Of a stretch of 9,218 nt of DNA, positions 7,666 through 9,218 are shown piece after piece. Positions within the stretch are counted from its first letter, which is position 1. Every line of letters starts with the position of its first letter. Both the position numbers and the translations under genes were made by a program. The stretch comes from Ruaniaceae bacterium (GTDB lineage: Bacteria > Actinomycetota > Actinomycetes > Actinomycetales > Actinomycetaceae), in the NCBI GenBank assembly GCA_030450655.1, contig JAKDIE010000034.1, forward strand, positions 1-9,218, written 5' to 3'. The notes under the pieces were generated by a model that was given only the letters and a program-made list of their open reading frames with translations, ran no database searches and had not been told where the DNA came from.

Positions 7666-7688
7666 AATCTGACAACTGTTGCCAGATT
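7666..7688 (+). promoter_or_regulatory. 23-bp near-perfect palindrome, probable repressor operator
   Basis: The left arm AATCTGACAAC (7666-7676), a central T, and the right arm GTTGCCAGATT (7678-7688) match with a single mismatch in 11 pairs. It sits just upstream of a -10-like TAGATT, where it would overlap the -35 and spacer, ahead of a sugar-binding protein gene. That position and symmetry suit a LacI- or GntR-type sugar repressor; no regulator gene is visible in the window. A terminator for the HAD gene is less likely because the arms are AT-rich and no T-run follows. Confidence 0.55.
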
Positions 7689-7694
7689 GTTATG

Positions 7695-7700
7695 TAGATT
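7695..7700 (+). promoter_or_regulatory. Putative -10 box of the sugar-binding protein gene
   Basis: TAGATT (overlapping an alternative TATGTA at 7691-7696) lies 7 bp after the palindrome. CTGACA at 7669-7674 is a possible -35 for the TATGTA version (16-bp spacer). Transcription would start near 7702-7708, giving a leader of about 85-90 nt, unlike the leaderless neighbours. Confidence 0.4.
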
Positions 7701-7740
7701 CCCTCGTCTCGAGATGTGCGCCCGGTCACGAAGGGGCATC

Positions 7741-7773
7741 ATGGATGAACGCAGAGATCCTGCACATCCGTGA
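7741..7773 (+). CDS. Possible 10-codon upstream ORF in the leader of the sugar-binding protein gene
   Basis: ATG 7741 opens MDERRDPAHP and stops at TGA 7771-7773, 19 nt before the main GTG. AAGGGG at 7731-7736 is a good Shine-Dalgarno site 4 nt upstream. The same site is 8 nt from ATG 7745, which is in frame with the main gene. The little ORF may therefore be chance, with 7745 an alternative start for the lipoprotein. Confidence 0.25.
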   Translation: MDERRDPAHP

Positions 7774-7782
7774 AACGGAATT

Positions 7783-7786
7783 GGAG
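7783..7786 (+). promoter_or_regulatory. Shine-Dalgarno site of the sugar-binding protein gene
   Basis: GGAG lies 6 nt before GTG 7793. It supports that start, which places a compact, positively charged n-region directly before the lipoprotein signal helix. Confidence 0.65.
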
Positions 7787-7792
7787 ACACTT

Positions 7793-9208
7793 GTGAAAAT
7801 CCGAAAGACGCATCGGAGCGTCGCGCTACTTTCTAGCGCAGCCGCTCTCGCTCTTGTCCTCTCCGCCTGCGGCGGGGCGAATGACCTCGGTGGCGATGGC
7901 GGTGGCGGTGGTGGCGACTCCACCACGGAAGAGACCGATGCCGGCGGCGACGCTGGCGGCGGCACGGCCGAAGGCTGCGAAGACTTCGAGCAGTACGGGA
8001 CGTTCAGCGGCGGCACCGTCACCCTGCTGTCCTCGATCCGCGAGCAGGAAGCGGCGGATCTCCAGTCCACGTTCGACAAGTTTGAGGAGTGCACAGGCCT
8101 CACGGTGACCCACAACGGCATCGGTGAGTTCGAGAACCAGGTTGTGGTCCAGGCTGAGGGTGGCAACGCCCCGGACCTCGCGATCTTCCCGCAGCCGGGC
8201 CTGCTCGCGCGTATGGTTAATGACGGTCACGTCGTTGCCGCGCCGGCCGCCGTTGAAGAAAAGGTTGACGATGGCTGGCAGCCCTCGTGGAAGGAATATG
8301 GCACGGTCAACGGCGAGTTCTACGCCGCTCCCATGCTCGCCTCCGTGAAGTCCTTCGTGTGGTACTCGCCCACGGCATTCGCTGATAACGGCTACGAGAT
8401 CCCGACCACGCTCGACGAAATGATGGCACTCACCGCCCAGATCGCCACGGACCACAACGCTGACGGCGCGCGTCCCTGGTGCGCGGGCATCGAGTCCGGT
8501 GGAGCGACCGGCTGGCCGGCCACCGACTGGCTCGAGGACTACGTGATGCGTATTGCTGGCGTCGACGTGTACGACGGCTGGGTGACCAACGAGGTCCCGT
8601 TCAACGACCCGCAGATCCTCGCGTCCCTCGATGCGGTTGGCGAGATCCTCCTGAACGACGAGTACGTCAACGGTGGATTCGGTGACGCACGCTCGATCGC
8701 CACCACCTCCTTCAACGATGGTGGTCTGCCGATCCTGACGGGCGAGTGCTTCATGTACCGCATGGCCTCGTTCTATGAGGCGCAGGTTCCCGAGGGTACC
8801 GACGTGGGACCTGACGGTGAGTACTTCGCATTCCCGCTTCCGGGTGCTACCGAGGGCGAGATTCCGCTCCTCGTGGCCGGCGAGTTCGTGGGCGCGTTCA
8901 ATGACAAGCCCGAGACCCAGGCCGTGCAGGCGTTCATGGCGTCCCCGGAGTTCGCGAACACTCGCGTTGAGCTTGGTGGCGTGACCTCCGCGAACAAGTA
9001 CGTTGACCCGTCACTGGCGTCGTCGCCGCTGCTCCAGCAGGCGATCGAACTACTCGGAGATGACTCGAACGTTGTCCGTTTCGACGGCTCCGACATGATG
9101 CCATCCGAGGTTGGGGCGGGATCGTTCTGGTCCGGCATGACCGCGTGGATCGACCAGTCCCGTACCTCGCAGCAGGTGCTGGACGACATCCAGAGCAGTT
9201 GGCCGTAA
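7793..9208 (+). CDS. aglE: Sugar ABC transporter substrate-binding lipoprotein, AglE-like (alpha-glucosides)
   Basis: Extracellular, membrane-tethered solute-binding protein that captures a sugar, probably an alpha-glucoside, for an ABC importer. It has 471 residues from GTG 7793. The signal peptide runs MKIRKTHRS, a hydrophobic helix, then the lipobox LSAC with Cys26 as the lipidated residue. A Gly/Asp/Thr-rich flexible linker (about 27-60) follows. The mature domain has GGTVTLLSSIREQEAADL near 73-90, APDLAIFPQPGLLA (126-139), and ARPWCAGIESGGATGWPATDW at 226-246 (given in two halves: ARPWCAGIES, GGATGWPATDW). That last segment closely recalls AglE of Sinorhizobium (PWCIGLGSGGATGWPATDW), so the alpha-glucoside call rests on recall of that protein. 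Starts at 7679 or 7745 would put acidic residues before the signal and are disfavoured. The gene ends 10 nt before the window edge; permease genes are expected next. Confidence 0.88.
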   Translation: MKIRKTHRSVALLSSAAALALVLSACGGANDLGGDGGGGGGDSTTEETDAGGDAGGGTAEGCEDFEQYGTFSGGTVTLLSSIREQEAADLQSTFDKFEECTGLTVTHNGIGEFENQVVVQAEGGNAPDLAIFPQPGLLARMVNDGHVVAAPAAVEEKVDDGWQPSWKEYGTVNGEFYAAPMLASVKSFVWYSPTAFADNGYEIPTTLDEMMALTAQIATDHNADGARPWCAGIESGGATGWPATDWLEDYVMRIAGVDVYDGWVTNEVPFNDPQILASLDAVGEILLNDEYVNGGFGDARSIATTSFNDGGLPILTGECFMYRMASFYEAQVPEGTDVGPDGEYFAFPLPGATEGEIPLLVAGEFVGAFNDKPETQAVQAFMASPEFANTRVELGGVTSANKYVDPSLASSPLLQQAIELLGDDSNVVRFDGSDMMPSEVGAGSFWSGMTAWIDQSRTSQQVLDDIQSSWP

Positions 9209-9218
9209 ACAAGGGCTT

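Noticed and set aside
7679..7792. N-terminal extension of the sugar-binding protein from TTG 7679
   Set aside because: It would start inside the palindrome, put about 38 residues including acidic ones before the lipoprotein signal, and ignore the Shine-Dalgarno site at 7783-7786.
7649..7792. Riboswitch or terminator in the gap before the sugar-binding protein gene
   Set aside because: Apart from the palindrome at 7666-7688 I see no extended paired structure, T-run or riboswitch-like conserved core.
1..9218. Mobile element, prophage, CRISPR or defence system
   Set aside because: No transposase, integrase, terminal repeats, direct-repeat arrays or nuclease/helicase genes are visible. Composition is even, and every gene falls into a core or transport family except the conserved DUF5926 gene.

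Overview
The window is a compact, GC-rich stretch of chromosome from an actinobacterium. The codon bias is strongly G/C at third positions. The gene set points to Actinomycetota: a DUF5926 protein, an actinobacterial-style seryl-tRNA synthetase whose class II motif 3 reads NGTAATTRW, and a phosphoglucomutase of the TIGR01132 type. An Actinomycetaceae-like host is a guess from overall flavour, not a demonstrated assignment. I see no tRNA, rRNA, CRISPR array, insertion sequence, integrase or prophage gene. This is core chromosome with a sugar-transport locus beginning at the right end.

Layout. From the left edge to 1644, on the minus strand, lies pgm (phosphoglucomutase), nearly complete but missing its last few codons at the window edge. 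It diverges from a plus-strand DUF5926 gene (1756-2601) of unknown function. That gene ends in a perfect 10-bp hairpin and is followed by a family 2 glycosyltransferase (2670-3449) and a monofunctional prephenate dehydratase, pheA (3498-4403). A lipid/diacylglycerol kinase-family gene (5472-4393, minus) converges on pheA, and the two coding regions overlap by 11 bp. It diverges from serS (5568-6824), which overlaps by 4 bp with a Cof-type HAD hydrolase (6821-7648). A 144-bp regulatory region with a 23-bp near-perfect palindrome then precedes a lipoprotein sugar-binding protein resembling AglE, the alpha-glucoside binding protein (7793-9208). Ten bases follow it before the window ends, and transporter permeases would be expected just beyond.

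Functionally the middle genes are independent housekeeping units: phenylalanine synthesis, tRNA charging, lipid phosphorylation, a glycosyl transfer and a phosphatase. The two flanking genes concern sugar: uptake of an alpha-glucoside-like sugar on the right, and interconversion of glucose-1-phosphate and glucose-6-phosphate on the left.

The most notable pattern is in the starts. All five independently promoted middle genes (DUF5926, glycosyltransferase, pheA, lipid kinase, serS) have a TAnnnT -10-like hexamer only 6-9 nt before the start codon. Four of the five have no Shine-Dalgarno sequence, which suggests leaderless or nearly leaderless transcripts. The two sugar genes instead have ordinary Shine-Dalgarno sites, and the binding-protein gene has a longer leader with a probable operator. 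I see no clearly novel system in the window.
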